A stretch of DNA of 64,000 nt, from contig CM060950.1 in the NCBI GenBank assembly GCA_030765055.1, positions 465,416,995 through 465,480,994 of the forward strand. The letters are read 5' to 3'. Positions within the stretch are counted from its first letter, which is position 1; each line of letters opens with the position of its first letter. This stretch comes from Mantis religiosa. Lineage: Eukaryota > Arthropoda > Insecta > Mantodea > Mantidae. Positions 63,711-64,000 of the stretch are shown here, piece after piece. The notes under the pieces were generated by a model. It made no database searches. It saw only the letters and a program-made list of their open reading frames with translations, and was not told where the DNA came from. The position numbers were made by a program, and so were the translations under genes.

Positions 63711-64000
63711 CGGTCAGATAACCTTCTGTCATTTAATGAGTCGACAACATGTCAAATTCCACTTTAAACAATAGTAATAGTCAAAAGGAACAGATAATGT
63801 CACCAAAGTTCGGTATTTGAATAATTAAAATCACAATAACTAAAAATAAAACGAGTATGCTAATTGGAAATAAAAGTGTTAAGAATTCGTGAAAGAGATG
63901 TTTCATTTAAGAACTGGTTATTTTTATTGACAATTTCTCTTTATTGTGAGCAGTAAAACGTAAAACATCAATAAATTAAATATAATAACACGTTTAATAA
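63711..64000 (+). repeat. Repeat family R, second copy at the window end
   Basis: CAGATAACCTTCTGTCATTT onward, matching 62,069-62,280 for about 210 bp. It then continues (CAATTTCTCTTTATTGTGAG) as in the copies at 34 kb and 57.7 kb, beyond the point where the left copy is cut. Confidence 0.85.

Overview
The window looks like repeat-dense, AT-rich animal nuclear DNA. I recognise no confident host gene and no bacterial feature. The mobile elements point to an insect: mariner-like (MLE), Tc1-like and IS630-like transposases, PIF/Harbinger with a Myb/SANT gene, a piggyBac-like fragment, a Penelope-like retroelement (PLE) with GIY-YIG nuclease, CR1/Jockey-type LINEs, a gag-protease fragment and at least five tRNA-derived SINE families. 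A cockroach or termite genome is plausible, but that is inference only. Nearly every coding stretch is a dead transposon gene, and most open frames elsewhere are chance or repeat artefacts.

Layout. 0-6.3 kb: end of an IS630-like element, LINE tail, deleted MLE, Kolobok/MULE-like remnant, and an IS630-like element nested in a GC-rich repeat. 7-10.7 kb: repeat family C carrying a 12 x 91-bp minisatellite and a second MLE. 10.7-12.1 kb: a Harbinger derivative. 13-14.7 kb: a third MLE split by a foldback SINE. 15.8-23.4 kb: satellite arrays made from the body of SINE family A, including an 832-bp higher-order repeat. 23.8-31.1 kb: LINE tail, IS630-like pseudogene, SINE B cluster and a Tc1 element split by a SINE. 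31.9-34.1 kb: a second kind of SINE A array (105 bp). 34.6-36.0 kb: an inverted-repeat-bounded unit holding gag-protease sequence. 36.5-38.7 kb: fourth MLE and a long-TIR MLE. 39.1-41.2 kb: a transposase pseudogene whose central segment is amplified about 12 times. 41.3-47.2 kb: PLE fragment, a third large SINE A array and dispersed SINEs. 48.4-57.6 kb: minisatellite, PLE pieces with nested insertions (a 1.2-kb SINE-bounded unit and a TTAA element) and deleted MLEs. 57.6-64 kb: repeat family R, piggyBac-like fragment, second Harbinger derivative and LINE fragments.

The main discovery candidate is repeated birth of tandem satellites from transposable elements. The SINE A body has been amplified by two different junctions into long arrays. 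The larger arrays still keep the SINE 3' end on one side and the tRNA-like head on the other. Independently, the catalytic D2 segment of a transposase was amplified into a 153/150-bp dimer array. Target-site duplications (TSDs) give a clear order of nested insertions.

Limits: all alignments were made by eye. Family names rest on motif recognition, and repeat boundaries are good to a few bases where a TSD is quoted and to about 10-20 bases elsewhere.
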